A stretch of 64,000 bases of DNA from NCBI GenBank assembly GCA_026129095.1, contig JAHCIT010000008.1:62001-126000 (forward strand), read 5' to 3'. The DNA is from Deltaproteobacteria bacterium. Its GTDB lineage: Bacteria > JAGRBM01 > JAHCIT01. The position numbers and the translations under genes are program-made. The notes beneath the pieces were generated by a model. The model was not told where the DNA came from. It ran no database searches and worked only from the letters and a program-made list of their open reading frames with translations. Below are positions 1 to 9,300 of this stretch, one piece after another (position 1 is the first letter of the stretch; the number at the start of each line of letters is the position of its first letter).

Positions 1-135
1 AAACCGGAGGAACATGCCGGCTACCACGGCCACGGCAATGCCCAGAACCACCAGAAAGCCGGTAATGGACGGCTTTTCGGCCTCACGCGGCAGGGCGCCA
101 GGAGCGTTGGGTTCGGTTTTGCCTGCGTCTGTCAT
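1..135 (-). CDS. Small single-pass membrane protein, 3' part cut by the window edge
   Basis: Only the first 45 codons are present; the gene runs off the left edge. It starts at an ATG at 135 with a hydrophilic, Pro/Glu/Lys-containing segment of about 23 residues. One hydrophobic stretch follows (FLVVLGIAVAVVAGMFL), which looks like a transmembrane anchor. It begins 14 bases after the stop of the glutaredoxin-like gene on the same strand, so the two are probably co-transcribed. No family can be named from this fragment. Confidence 0.6.
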   Translation of the reverse strand, partial: MTDAGKTEPNAPGALPREAEKPSITGFLVVLGIAVAVVAGMFLRF

Positions 136-149
136 CAGCTTCACCACGG

Positions 150-392
150 TCACGGCTCAATGGCCAGCGCCTTCTGCAACGCATCCCGGTCCAGCCGGTA
201 ACGGCAGACTTCCCTGCCGTCCACTTTGACCACCGGGATGTGGATTTCAAGCTCGGACAGGAGGCGGGCGTCGGCTTCGATATTGATCTTGTGAACCCGG
301 AAACCAAGACCAGCCGCCAGCCCTTTCAGTTCCTTTTCTGCCTCATCACAAAGGCAGCAGCCGGGGCGGCCATAAAGCTCAACCGTTTTCAC
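150..392 (-). CDS. Glutaredoxin-like (thioredoxin-fold) small protein
   Basis: An 80-residue protein with a thioredoxin-fold layout: beta strand KTVELYG, then the redox pair in GCCLCDEA (residues about 11-18), a helix, and the cis-proline segment IHIPVVKVDG. Size and motif fit the short glutaredoxin-like (DUF836-type) family, thought to act as cytoplasmic thiol-disulfide proteins. The start is a GTG at 392; an ATG at 400 is out of frame. It lies 25 bases downstream of the HD-GYP gene on the same strand. The substrate is unknown. Confidence 0.75.
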   Translation of the reverse strand: MKTVELYGRPGCCLCDEAEKELKGLAAGLGFRVHKINIEADARLLSELEIHIPVVKVDGREVCRYRLDRDALQKALAIEP

Positions 393-417
393 AAGACCAT
401 CCGGCGCCAGCCACCGG

Positions 418-2457
418 TCAGTTCGTCCCCTGCCAGTCGATCTGCTTGACCGGCTTCATTCCCTTGAACTGCTCGTAAACCCGGTTGTTCACGAACAGCT
501 CGAACAGGTCGCGGTCCAGATGGTTGGCATCCACTTCCGCCTTGATGATCTCCAGCGCCTTCGGGATAGGCATGGGCGGCTTGTAGGGACGGTCACGGGC
601 CGTCAGGGCCTCAAATATGTCGAGAAGCGCCAGAATCTTGGCCTGAGTGAGAAGCTGCTCGCTCTTCAGGCCATGCGGATAGCCCGTTCCGTCGATCTTC
701 TCGTGATGGGAACCAGCGATGTGCGGGACGTTCTTGAGGGACTTCGGCCAGGGAATCTTCCGCAGGATTTCCCAGGTGTAGGCAATGTGGCTCTCGATGA
801 TCTCGCGTTCCTTTCCGGTCAGGTTCCCCCGCCGGACGACCAGGTTCTCGACCTCGAATTCGCCGAGCAGCGGCTTTACCGTGCCATCGGTGTCGGTCAT
901 CGTCCGCTTCGAGATTTCCTGGACCTTGGCCACTTCCTCGTCCGAAACGAACCCCCGCTTGTTGATGTCCATCAGCAGCAGGATTTCCGACTGGATGCGG
1001 TCGATGTCTTCCTTCACCTTTCCCGCCGGCTCGTCGCCGGGCCTGAGATCCCCCGCCCGGTAAGCGGCTTCCATCCGCTGGAACTTGAGCATTTCGAACC
1101 GGCGGCGGACGGCTTCCATCTGCTCGGGCGCAAGCTTGTGGGCCTTGGTGAGCACCGCCTCACGGACTGCGATCTTGCCCACGTCATGCAGATAGCTGGC
1201 GTATTTGAGTTCCCGGAGTTCCTCGTCGCTGAACTTCACCCCCGCAAACGGCCCCGATGTCTGCTCGTTGATGATCCGGGCCATCGTCTGGGCGTACTGG
1301 ACCAGACGGTAGCTGTGACCGCCAGTGGCCGTATCCCGGTATTCCAGTGTGGCGGCGAACGACTGGGCCAGCGCCTCGAACAGTTTTTCCACGTCGTCGA
1401 TCAGTTTCACCTTCTCGATCGAAACGGCCGCCTGCGAGGCCAGCGACAGGAGCAGCTGGCTGTCGGCATCGTCGAATATCGTGACGTGCCGGGGGGTATC
1501 CTCCGGCTTGTCGAGAATGGTTGCGAAGTTCTTCTTCTTGTTGATGAGCTGGATGACGCCCGTGATCTCGCCCCGGTGATTCCGCATCGGTACCACCAGC
1601 ATTGACACGGAACGGTAACCCGACTTCTTGTCGAAACCGGAGTTGAACGAGAACGGCGAACCTTCCGGCAGGCTATAGACGTCGGCGATGTTCAGTATCT
1701 CGCCCTTGGCAGCCACATAGCCCGAAATGGACGCCGTGCTCACCGGCATGGCGAACGAGACAAACGGGATGCTGAGCGAATCGTTCTGCGAGCAGGTGAA
1801 CCGGAGCTGCTTCGGGAACTCCTTTTCACGTCGGTACGGCAAGGGCGGGTTCTTCTGGTTTTCCTCGGGCTCACCCTCCTCGATGAGATAGAGCGAGCCC
1901 GCGTCGGCACTTGTCGCCCGCCGGCACTCAAACAGGATCATGTCCAGAAGCCGCTGCAGGTTGCTTTCGGTCGAAAGGGCCGTCCCGATCCGGTAGAGCT
2001 TGTCGATCTGGTCGGAGGCGCGGCCAAGCCGGGCCTCCATGTCGCCCAGACGCAGGCTTGAGCCCACCAGTTCCAGCGAGTTCAGCACCGACAGCGCCAG
2101 CGCATCGGGATCAATCGGCTTGGAAACGAGTTCCGTCACCCCGAATGCCTTGACCAGTTTCTGGTTATGGGCACGCCGTCTGGGGGAATACATTGCCACC
2201 ACCCGGTGCGGAGAACTGCGGCTGGCGAGAACCTTGGCAAGCCCCCTGGTGTTGGCAGGCAGATGATCGAGATCCATGACCACGGCCGCCGGGAAATCGT
2301 GCTGAAGCGTTTCCTCCAGACTCTCGACGTCTTCGACCCACAGTTTCGGCGTGCCGGCCGGTATCTCCTTGCTCGCCCTGGAGACGGGGACGGAGCGTTC
2401 AACCGCCAGGAAGATGACGGACGGGCGCTGGTCTTTCGCCATTGACGCGGTGCTCAT
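418..2457 (-). CDS. REC-like / GAF / HD-GYP c-di-GMP phosphodiesterase
   Basis: A response-regulator-like protein predicted to hydrolyse c-di-GMP. Residues about 10-125 resemble a receiver domain (acceptor Asp in VVMDLDHL, Lys in VSKPID). Residues about 160-350 form a GAF sensor domain and the C-terminal 320 residues an HD-GYP domain, with the HD pair in YLHDVGK and the GYP signature in HHEKIDGTGYP. About 100 charged residues lie between the two motifs. The ATG at 2457 (MSTASMAKDQ) is preferred over a longer 5' extension because the receiver fold begins just after it. The gene is divergent from the GspE/PilB gene, and c-di-GMP control of that ATPase is a reasonable but unproven link. Confidence 0.88.
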   Translation of the reverse strand: MSTASMAKDQRPSVIFLAVERSVPVSRASKEIPAGTPKLWVEDVESLEETLQHDFPAAVVMDLDHLPANTRGLAKVLASRSSPHRVVAMYSPRRRAHNQKLVKAFGVTELVSKPIDPDALALSVLNSLELVGSSLRLGDMEARLGRASDQIDKLYRIGTALSTESNLQRLLDMILFECRRATSADAGSLYLIEEGEPEENQKNPPLPYRREKEFPKQLRFTCSQNDSLSIPFVSFAMPVSTASISGYVAAKGEILNIADVYSLPEGSPFSFNSGFDKKSGYRSVSMLVVPMRNHRGEITGVIQLINKKKNFATILDKPEDTPRHVTIFDDADSQLLLSLASQAAVSIEKVKLIDDVEKLFEALAQSFAATLEYRDTATGGHSYRLVQYAQTMARIINEQTSGPFAGVKFSDEELRELKYASYLHDVGKIAVREAVLTKAHKLAPEQMEAVRRRFEMLKFQRMEAAYRAGDLRPGDEPAGKVKEDIDRIQSEILLLMDINKRGFVSDEEVAKVQEISKRTMTDTDGTVKPLLGEFEVENLVVRRGNLTGKEREIIESHIAYTWEILRKIPWPKSLKNVPHIAGSHHEKIDGTGYPHGLKSEQLLTQAKILALLDIFEALTARDRPYKPPMPIPKALEIIKAEVDANHLDRDLFELFVNNRVYEQFKGMKPVKQIDWQGTN

Positions 2458-2613
2458 CGGTTTGCCGATCCCCTTATATAGGCGCTTCAGAATGCCGCCG
2501 GTTCGCCCTGCTGCTGTGCTATCCGGTGACAACGCTATCACACCGTTCCGAAACGGCAAAAGCAGGGGAATACCCCGTTGCCCCACGGACTCCGGGGGAG
2601 TACCTTAAGAAGC
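2458..2613. promoter_or_regulatory. Divergent control region between the HD-GYP and GspE/PilB genes
   Basis: 156 bases separate two divergent starts. The plus-strand leader holds small hairpins (CCGTT-CCGA-AACGG near 2551-2564 and a GGGG/CCCC pair just after) and a GGGGGAG ribosome-binding site about 13 bases before the GTG at 2614. No clear sigma-70 boxes were recognised. I compared it with the GEMM c-di-GMP riboswitch by eye and it does not fit. Confidence 0.3.
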
Positions 2614-4419
2614 GTGACCACTCCGAACCGGATCACTGTGCCCGCCCTGACCCAGATGCTGCTGAAGGGAGGGCTGATCGAGGCCGAGGCCGCGCGTGAA
2701 ATCACATCCAGCGAGCGGACGCTCGCGGATGCCATTTCCAAGGAACGCAGCGCCATGTATTCGCGTCTGGGCCTCACGGGCGAGGCAGCCCGGCCCTCTC
2801 CGGTGGATATCGTCGCGCACCTGAACCTCCAGATTCCCGCCCAACCCGGCAAATACCTGAACGAGGACCGGATAGCCCAGTTTCTCGCCGAAACGTACAA
2901 AATCCCTTACAAGAAAATCATTCCGCTGGAACTGGACCCCAACTTCGTCACGACCCAGTTACCCAAGGCCTATGCCCAGCGGCATATGGTCATACCCCTG
3001 TCGAATGACAACGGCGTGACCGTCGTGGCCATTCCTGACCCGGCGGCATTGCCGGTACTGCAGGAACTGGAGCAGCGGCTTTCCCGCAAATTCAGGCCCG
3101 TGATCTCCTCGCGCTCGGACATCCTCAAGGTCATCAGCGAGTTCTGGGGCCTCCGGCAATCACTGGAGAAGGCAAAGCACGAGTTCCAGGGCGAGACGGT
3201 GGACCTGGGAAACCTGGAATCCCTGTTCGATCTCAAGGCCGGCTCAGAAATCGAGGCCAACGACCGGCAGATCATCCGGATCGTTGACTACCTGTTCGCC
3301 TATGCCATCGACCAGCGGGCAAGCGACATCCACTATGAGCCCAAGCGGGACCGCGCATCCATCCGGCTGCGGATCGACGGCCATCTGCACGAGGTCGTCC
3401 AGCTTCCCCGCCCGGTTCTCAATGCCATCGTCAGCCACATCAAGACCCGCGCCCGGCTGGATATCGCCGAAAAGCGCCGTCCGCAGGACGGACGCACGAA
3501 GGTCTCCCATTACGGCCGGGAGGTGGAGATGCGCGTCTCCATCGTCCCGGTGGCATTTGGCGAAAAACTGGTCATCCGACTTCTGAACGCCAGCGCCTAC
3601 CTGCAGCCACTGGACAGCCTCGGATTCTTCCCGCGTGACCTGGTGCAGTTCCGGTCCATGCTCGCTTCGGCGAACGGGCTCGTCCTCGTCACCGGTCCTA
3701 CCGGCAGTGGAAAGACGACAACGCTCTATTCGGGTCTGAAAGAGGTGTCCCGACCTGACCTCTCCATCACGACAATCGAGGACCCTATCGAGATGGTGAT
3801 CGAGGAGTTCAACCAGATCGCCGTCAATCCCAAGATCGAGCTCAGCTTCGCCGATGCCCTGCGGGTGGTGCTCCGGCAGGATCCCGACATCATCATGGTG
3901 GGCGAGATACGCGACCCCGAAACCGCACAGGCCGCCATCCAGGCGGCACTCACCGGCCATCTGGTGCTGGCAACGTTGCACACGAACGACGCTCCCACGG
4001 CCGTGACGCGGCTTCTGGACCTTGGCGTGGAGGACTACCTCATCGCCTCCACGGTGATCGGCGTGGTCGCCCAGCGTCTGCTCCGCTCGGTCTGCAACGA
4101 TTGTGCCGAGGCGGCCTCGCTCACACCCGAGCAGATGGAGGAGCTGAAACTGCCCGCCAAGGGCATGCCGCCGCTGCCGGTCAAGAAGGCCATCGGCTGC
4201 CCGGCCTGCCGCTATTCCGGCTATCAGGGGCGGGCCGGCATCTATGAAGTGATGCCGATGACGGACAAGATCCGCAAGCTGGTGAGGACCAATCCCGACG
4301 TGGTGGAAATCCGCAAATCCTCCATTGATGACGGCATGATCACGCTCCGCGAAGCAGCCGTCAAGAAACTCGCCATGGGCGTCACCACGTTCGAGGAAGT
4401 GCTGCGTGCCACCGTCTGA
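2614..4419 (+). CDS. Type II secretion / type IV pilus assembly ATPase (GspE/PilB family)
   Basis: A hexameric ATPase that powers pseudopilus or pilus extension at the inner membrane. An N-terminal MshEN/T2SSE-N-like region (residues about 1-170) is followed by the catalytic core: Walker A GPTGSGKTT near residue 360, the Asp-box/Walker B region DPDIIMVGEIRDPETA near 425, and the His-box ATLHTNDAPTA. The tetra-cysteine zinc element CNDC...CPAC lies near residues 494-532. All key motifs are intact. A GTG at 2614 fits the family start better than an ATG 36 bases upstream. No other pilus or secretion gene is in the window, and the 3' end overlaps gpsA by 14 bases. GspE and PilB cannot be told apart here. 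Confidence 0.9.
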   Translation: MTTPNRITVPALTQMLLKGGLIEAEAAREITSSERTLADAISKERSAMYSRLGLTGEAARPSPVDIVAHLNLQIPAQPGKYLNEDRIAQFLAETYKIPYKKIIPLELDPNFVTTQLPKAYAQRHMVIPLSNDNGVTVVAIPDPAALPVLQELEQRLSRKFRPVISSRSDILKVISEFWGLRQSLEKAKHEFQGETVDLGNLESLFDLKAGSEIEANDRQIIRIVDYLFAYAIDQRASDIHYEPKRDRASIRLRIDGHLHEVVQLPRPVLNAIVSHIKTRARLDIAEKRRPQDGRTKVSHYGREVEMRVSIVPVAFGEKLVIRLLNASAYLQPLDSLGFFPRDLVQFRSMLASANGLVLVTGPTGSGKTTTLYSGLKEVSRPDLSITTIEDPIEMVIEEFNQIAVNPKIELSFADALRVVLRQDPDIIMVGEIRDPETAQAAIQAALTGHLVLATLHTNDAPTAVTRLLDLGVEDYLIASTVIGVVAQRLLRSVCNDCAEAASLTPEQMEELKLPAKGMPPLPVKKAIGCPACRYSGYQGRAGIYEVMPMTDKIRKLVRTNPDVVEIRKSSIDDGMITLREAAVKKLAMGVTTFEEVLRATV

Positions 4420-5446
4420 GGTCCATCCCCCAAAATCGGTAGCAGTGGTGGGGGCCGGTTCATGGGGGACCGCGCTCGCCCACCTGCTGGCGTCCAAGGG
4501 CTACGAAGTCCGTATCTGGGGCAGGGACGCCGACGTGGTGGAAAGCCTCAACCGCCGCCACACGACCAAATACCTCCCCGGCGTCAACATACACCCCAGC
4601 CTCCGGGCCACGGGGGAGCTCACTGAAGCGGTCCGGGGCGCGTCGATGGTCGTGGGGGCCGTTCCGAGCCAGTTCACTCGGAATGTCTTCGAGCAGGTCC
4701 GCGATCACCTGTCACATGACGCCATCGTCGTCATCGCTTCCAAGGGCATTGAAACCACGACACTCATGACCATGAGCGAGGTGATGCAGGATGTCCTGCC
4801 GTTCGAGCGGCATGGCCGCCTGTGCTTCATCTCCGGGCCGAGCTTCGCCCTCGAAGTAGCCAGGGGTTTTCCCACCGTCGTCACGGTGGCCGGCGAGAAC
4901 CCGCGTATCGCCCGGACGGTCCAGCACTGGTTCCATGCGCCCTCTTTCCGGGTGTACACGAGCTATGACGTGGTCGGGGTGGAACTGGGCGGCGCACTCA
5001 AGAACGTCATCGCCATCGCAGCCGGGGCGCTGGAAGGCATTGGGGCGGGAAACAACATCCAGGCGGCCCTCATCACCCGCGGCATCGCGGAAATGACCCG
5101 GCTCGGCATCAAGCGGGGGGCCAATCCCCTCACCTTCGCGGGACTCACGGGCATGGGCGACCTCATCCTCACCTGCACGGGACAGCTCTCGCGCAACCGG
5201 AGCGTCGGCCTTCGGCTCGGCAGGGGCGACAAGATCGACGGCATTCTCAAGGGAATGGACCAGGTGGCCGAAGGCGTCGAAACCTCGCGCTCGGCCTATA
5301 TGCTCGCCCAGAAGGAAAGCGTCGAGCTGCCCATCATGGAGCAGGTCTACCGGGTGCTGCATGAGGGCAAGGAGATCCGGCAGGCCATCCAGGACATCAT
5401 GGCCCGTGAGCTGAAGGCGGAACTGGACTACCTGACGAGCGGATAA
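4406..5446 (+). CDS. gpsA: Glycerol-3-phosphate dehydrogenase [NAD(P)+]
   Basis: Reduces dihydroxyacetone phosphate to sn-glycerol-3-phosphate, the backbone for phospholipids. The N-terminal Rossmann motif VAVVGAGSWGTALA is clear, and the catalytic region VGVELGGALKNVIAIAAG (catalytic Lys) is intact near residues 190-206, followed by FAGLTGMGDLILTCTG. The length of 346 is normal for the family. The start is a GTG inside the end of the upstream ATPase gene, with GAGGAAG as ribosome-binding site, so the two genes are probably translationally coupled. It ends convergently, 3 bases from the FecR gene. Confidence 0.95.
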   Translation: MPPSEVHPPKSVAVVGAGSWGTALAHLLASKGYEVRIWGRDADVVESLNRRHTTKYLPGVNIHPSLRATGELTEAVRGASMVVGAVPSQFTRNVFEQVRDHLSHDAIVVIASKGIETTTLMTMSEVMQDVLPFERHGRLCFISGPSFALEVARGFPTVVTVAGENPRIARTVQHWFHAPSFRVYTSYDVVGVELGGALKNVIAIAAGALEGIGAGNNIQAALITRGIAEMTRLGIKRGANPLTFAGLTGMGDLILTCTGQLSRNRSVGLRLGRGDKIDGILKGMDQVAEGVETSRSAYMLAQKESVELPIMEQVYRVLHEGKEIRQAIQDIMARELKAELDYLTSG

Positions 5447-5449
5447 AAG

Positions 5450-6190
5450 CTAGTTGGCGTCCCGTCCCTGATTCCACCGGGTCCATTCATCGTTAAGCGT
5501 CTTCTCGCTGATGGGTGCGATTGCGGGCGGCGGCCCGCCCGCGAGCCCCACTGTCACCGACTGGCGCGTCTGGATGAGCAGCTTGGTCCACTCCTCGCGG
5601 GAAATGTCACGCGGTCCCGGCACGTCACGCGGGGCGACGATAATCTGCCCCGGTTTGGGCACGTCAATCGGCCTGAACGGGTTGTAGACCTCGACCGCTC
5701 CCTTGAATACGTCGATCTTCAGGTTGTCGCCCGTGACGGCGTAGTTGAACACCGTTCCGCGCACGGCGGCTCCGGCAAAGGGCGAGTTGATCTTGAAGTC
5801 GTCGTTCGCGCCAAGCGCCGAAATGGACGCCCAGACCTGGCCCTGCTCCACGTCCAGCTGGATATCGCGCTTCTGCTGTTCCTGCTCCAGCAGCTTGACG
5901 AGATCGACGATGGTGTTCTCGTCCAGTCGGACCGTCTTGCCCGATTCGATGGAAACTTCCGCCCGGGACTTGCGCTTGGTCTGCATGGTGTCGCCCGATT
6001 CGACGGTGGACTTCTCCGGCACGGGAACCCAATCGGTTCCGGCCTTTTTCTTTTCCGTCTCGCCGCGAACATATGTCACCAGCCCCCGCTCGTCGGCGGC
6101 ATCCGTGCCCGCGGCCAGCTGGAAGCTGAAAACCACGAAACCGGACAGGACCACGGCGAACGAAACGGCGGCGGATTTGAGCGGACTCAT
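5450..6190 (-). CDS. Exported FecR-domain protein (copy 1)
   Basis: A 246-residue secreted protein: an N-terminal signal peptide or anchor, then a FecR-type beta domain (residues about 40-185: VESGDTMQT, SRAEVSIESGKTVRL, GQVWASI, FAGAAVRGTVFNYAV). There is no anti-sigma N-terminal domain and no sigma factor nearby, so it is probably a periplasmic binding or structural protein rather than a FecR signal transducer. The C-terminal part carries PRDVPGPRDISREEWTKLL, closely matched by the second FecR protein at 18398-19219. Start ATG with AGGAG about 10 bases upstream. It is the last gene of the envelope cluster, 110 bases after the CHAT-like giant. Confidence 0.8.
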   Translation of the reverse strand: MSPLKSAAVSFAVVLSGFVVFSFQLAAGTDAADERGLVTYVRGETEKKKAGTDWVPVPEKSTVESGDTMQTKRKSRAEVSIESGKTVRLDENTIVDLVKLLEQEQQKRDIQLDVEQGQVWASISALGANDDFKINSPFAGAAVRGTVFNYAVTGDNLKIDVFKGAVEVYNPFRPIDVPKPGQIIVAPRDVPGPRDISREEWTKLLIQTRQSVTVGLAGGPPPAIAPISEKTLNDEWTRWNQGRDAN

Positions 6191-6300
6191 CAGAACTGTC
6201 TCCTGCTTGCCCGTGCTTCCCCTTCAGGAAGAAGCCGGCACTTCGGGCCGGACGCTATTAGAACCTGCCGGAACGGGCAATTTCGGTGATTCACGTTACA
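6191..6300 (-). other. Intergenic stretch with a GC inverted repeat
   Basis: 110 bases between the giant CHAT-like gene and the FecR gene. It contains the inverted repeat CCGGC...GCCGG (about 6233-6250) and the ribosome-binding site of the FecR gene. There is no T-run, so read-through is likely. Confidence 0.25.
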
Positions 6301-9300
6301 TTATTCCCCGGTGGAGGCAATTGGTCCGTAAAGCGCCGTACCGGCCCAGGCGAACGGGTGGCCATACGTCCCGTCCAGATCACGGGCCGCGCCGAGGAAG
6401 GCAGCAGCCGGCAACTGCCCCTTCTGCAGTGCCCCATACCCCTGCCGGTAGATCCGGGCGCCCACTGCGCCCCGCCGCCAGCCAGGCAGCACCCACGGAT
6501 TCCGTGCGCCCCGCATGAGTGATGGCGCCCGGAGCGCCAGAACCGTAACCGAATCCGGCGGTACGCCACCGTCCATCACGCTTGCCGAGAGGGATGTGCT
6601 CTCGATCACGGAAATCCGGTCCGGCCCGCAGGTAACACCGGCCGGGGAAACCGGCGAAATCCTGAGCCGGTCGGCGCAGTGGAGCCAGCCCCGCGCAGGC
6701 CCCCGCGTTTCGATCACGGTCCGTTCCTGTCCGAAGAAATCGGCGCCGCCCCGGCTGTCGAGATCCAGCCCGAAGCCAGCCCGGACCCGTGACGGGTTCG
6801 CCCCGGCCATGCGACTCCGGTCCGGACGGAACTCCTGACGGACGGCTACCGGTTCCAGTTCCCACAGTGCCCCCAGCGACGACACGGCGAGCCGGGGAGA
6901 CCAGACACCTCCATCCTGCCGGCGGGCCCCCAGCAGTGGGGCCGGAAGCTGCTCCAGCAGCCCGTCAGGCACCAGCATCACGGCAGCGCCCGGTGGAAGG
7001 GTATCCAGCAGCGTCCGGATTTTCCCGGGCAGGAACTTCTCCCGGAAGGAATCCCATACCGGTTCGTAGCGGCCCTGTGAGCGAACTGTCTCGGCAAGGG
7101 TTGGAACGGTTCTGGCCAGCGATCCGGGTTCGAACGTCAGCTCCGAGGCATCCACCCCGCGGCTGTCCAGCGTCCACCAGAGAATGGCTCCCTCTCCATC
7201 GAGATCGACCGGAACCAGCACCACCGAACCCGGAGCGACTCCGGGCAGCGAAAAGTCCGGACTGTCGCGGAGAAGCGCCAGCGCCGGGTGCGCCCCCGGC
7301 GGCATGGCAACCGGGTATCTGCGCCGGGCACTCACCGCCTCTGCCACCCGGTCATGCCAGGCAGCACCCGGGACACCATCGGGCAGAAGGACCGGCTCCA
7401 GCGCGCGACGGGAAAGCCCCGTTTCCCACATCCGGTCCCGAAGGAGTTTCCGGCGGCCGCGCTCCCAGAACCGGAGGGCCGCGGGAGGATCGCCGGCCGA
7501 CAGTTCGCGGGCCGCCCGGCGGAATATGGCGGCCTTGGCCACGGCGAGCCCCGACCGCGCTTCCGTGGCGGGCGAGGACGGAGGTTCCAGAAGCCATGCC
7601 TCGGCGGCTGAAACAGCCGGGAACGGTGCAGCCGTCCGCGCAATGAGGCCGGGATCGCCCAGTTCCCGGGCGGCGGTGTGCAGGGATTCCATGTCTTCTC
7701 CGCCAGCATTTTCCAAGCGGGATGCGCGAAGCCAGCGAAGTTCAAGTTCGGTCCTGCGGTGGCCGCTGGCGGCAGCGGAGGCGACGGCTTCATCCAGAAA
7801 TTTCCGACCTTCCGCCATGCGGCCTGAATCCAGCGCAATCAGCGCCAATTGCCTGAGAGCGCCGGAAAGTCCCGCCGGATTTTCCCGTTGCCGGTCGATC
7901 CCCGCCGCTTCAGCGAGGTAAAGCCGTGCCTCATCGTGCTGGCCGAGCACACGAAGCGATGTCCCGAGTGTGACCAGAATGGCAGCCACCCGGCCGGGAT
8001 CGGCCTCACGGCGCGCATGAACGAGCGCCCCTTGCGAAAAACCGACCGAAATCTCCTCGCGGCCCAGTGACCAGTAGAGAAGTGCCGCGAGGTTAAGCAG
8101 GTCGGCGGCGGGGCCATCGCCCGCAGGGGCCGCCAGCGACGCCGGCCTTTCCTTAAGGAGCGGCGCGATAACTTCTATCGCCGAATCCGGCCGCGCCAGC
8201 TGCCTCAGGGCCGTCGCCCGGTAGAGCCGCGCCTGAAACTCCAGCTCCCCCAGCCCGCGCCGCGCCGCCTCGGTGGCGAGTTCTCCCAGCGCGGTTTCGG
8301 CAACCTGATACCGCCCGCGGGCACTTTCCACGAGCGCCAGTGTGAGCCGGTTGCGGAAAACCGCCTGCTCCAGCGCGGCGGTTTCGTCTCCAGGCTGGGG
8401 AGAGCCCTGTGCCTGACGCAGCAGAGACGATGCAATCCGGATGGCCGCCTCCAGGTCGGCCGCCGCACCGTCGTGGTTTTCCGTCTGTTCGTATTGCACG
8501 CGGCCGCGGTTGAACAGAAGTTCGGCACGGCTCGCTGCATCGCCAGCGGCCTCCGCATGAGCGATGGCCGATGTATACCGCTCCACCGCCGCTTTCCCCT
8601 GCCCCGCGAGCGCGAGCCCCCGCCCCCATTCGGATTCGATCACCAGCAACATCTGCCGGTTCGCCCCCGCCGCCCGAATGGCATCCTCGAACCGCTCGAA
8701 GGCATCTTCAAACCGGTTGGCGCGCAGGTAGTCCTGACCCGCGAAGTACAGGGCCTGAGCCGCCTGCACCGTAGCGCCCGCTTCGGCGTAGATCCGCGCG
8801 AGCCGGTCCTCGTATGCCGCCGCCCGCTCCCACTCGCGCATCTGCTTGAGGGCATACACCGCCGCATTCAGCATCTGGACCAGCGTGCGCGGATCGACAC
8901 CGATCACGTCCATCGTCGTCACGGCCCGCTCGGCGGCCAGCGCCGCCTCCGGCCAGCGTTTTCCGGCTGCCCCGGAAGCCGCCCGGTTGGCAAGATCGTT
9001 GATGAGCGTCCGGGCAAAGGCATTCACGCTGCCAGCGTCAATGCCCGGATATCCGAAAAACGCATACCGGCTGAACGCGGTAACGCTGTCCTGGGCCTTC
9101 CGCCAGATTTCGGCCGTGCGGGGAGCCTGCCACCGGAGCGTCTCACGGTAGAAAGCAGCCCACGCCTCCAGTTCATCCTCCGGCCGGGCGGCACCGGTTC
9201 CCAGAATCACGGCCGGAGCGCCGGCATAGGCAGCCATCTCCATGAAAACCTGCCGCTCCAGCGGGTGATCCGGCTGGAATCCGGTCACCACCCACAGGTG

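Noticed and set aside
2520-2610. c-di-GMP (GEMM) riboswitch before the GspE/PilB gene
   Set aside because: The context is attractive and there are short hairpins and a GCAAAAGC string, but the conserved GCAAACC core and tetraloop-receptor arrangement are absent.
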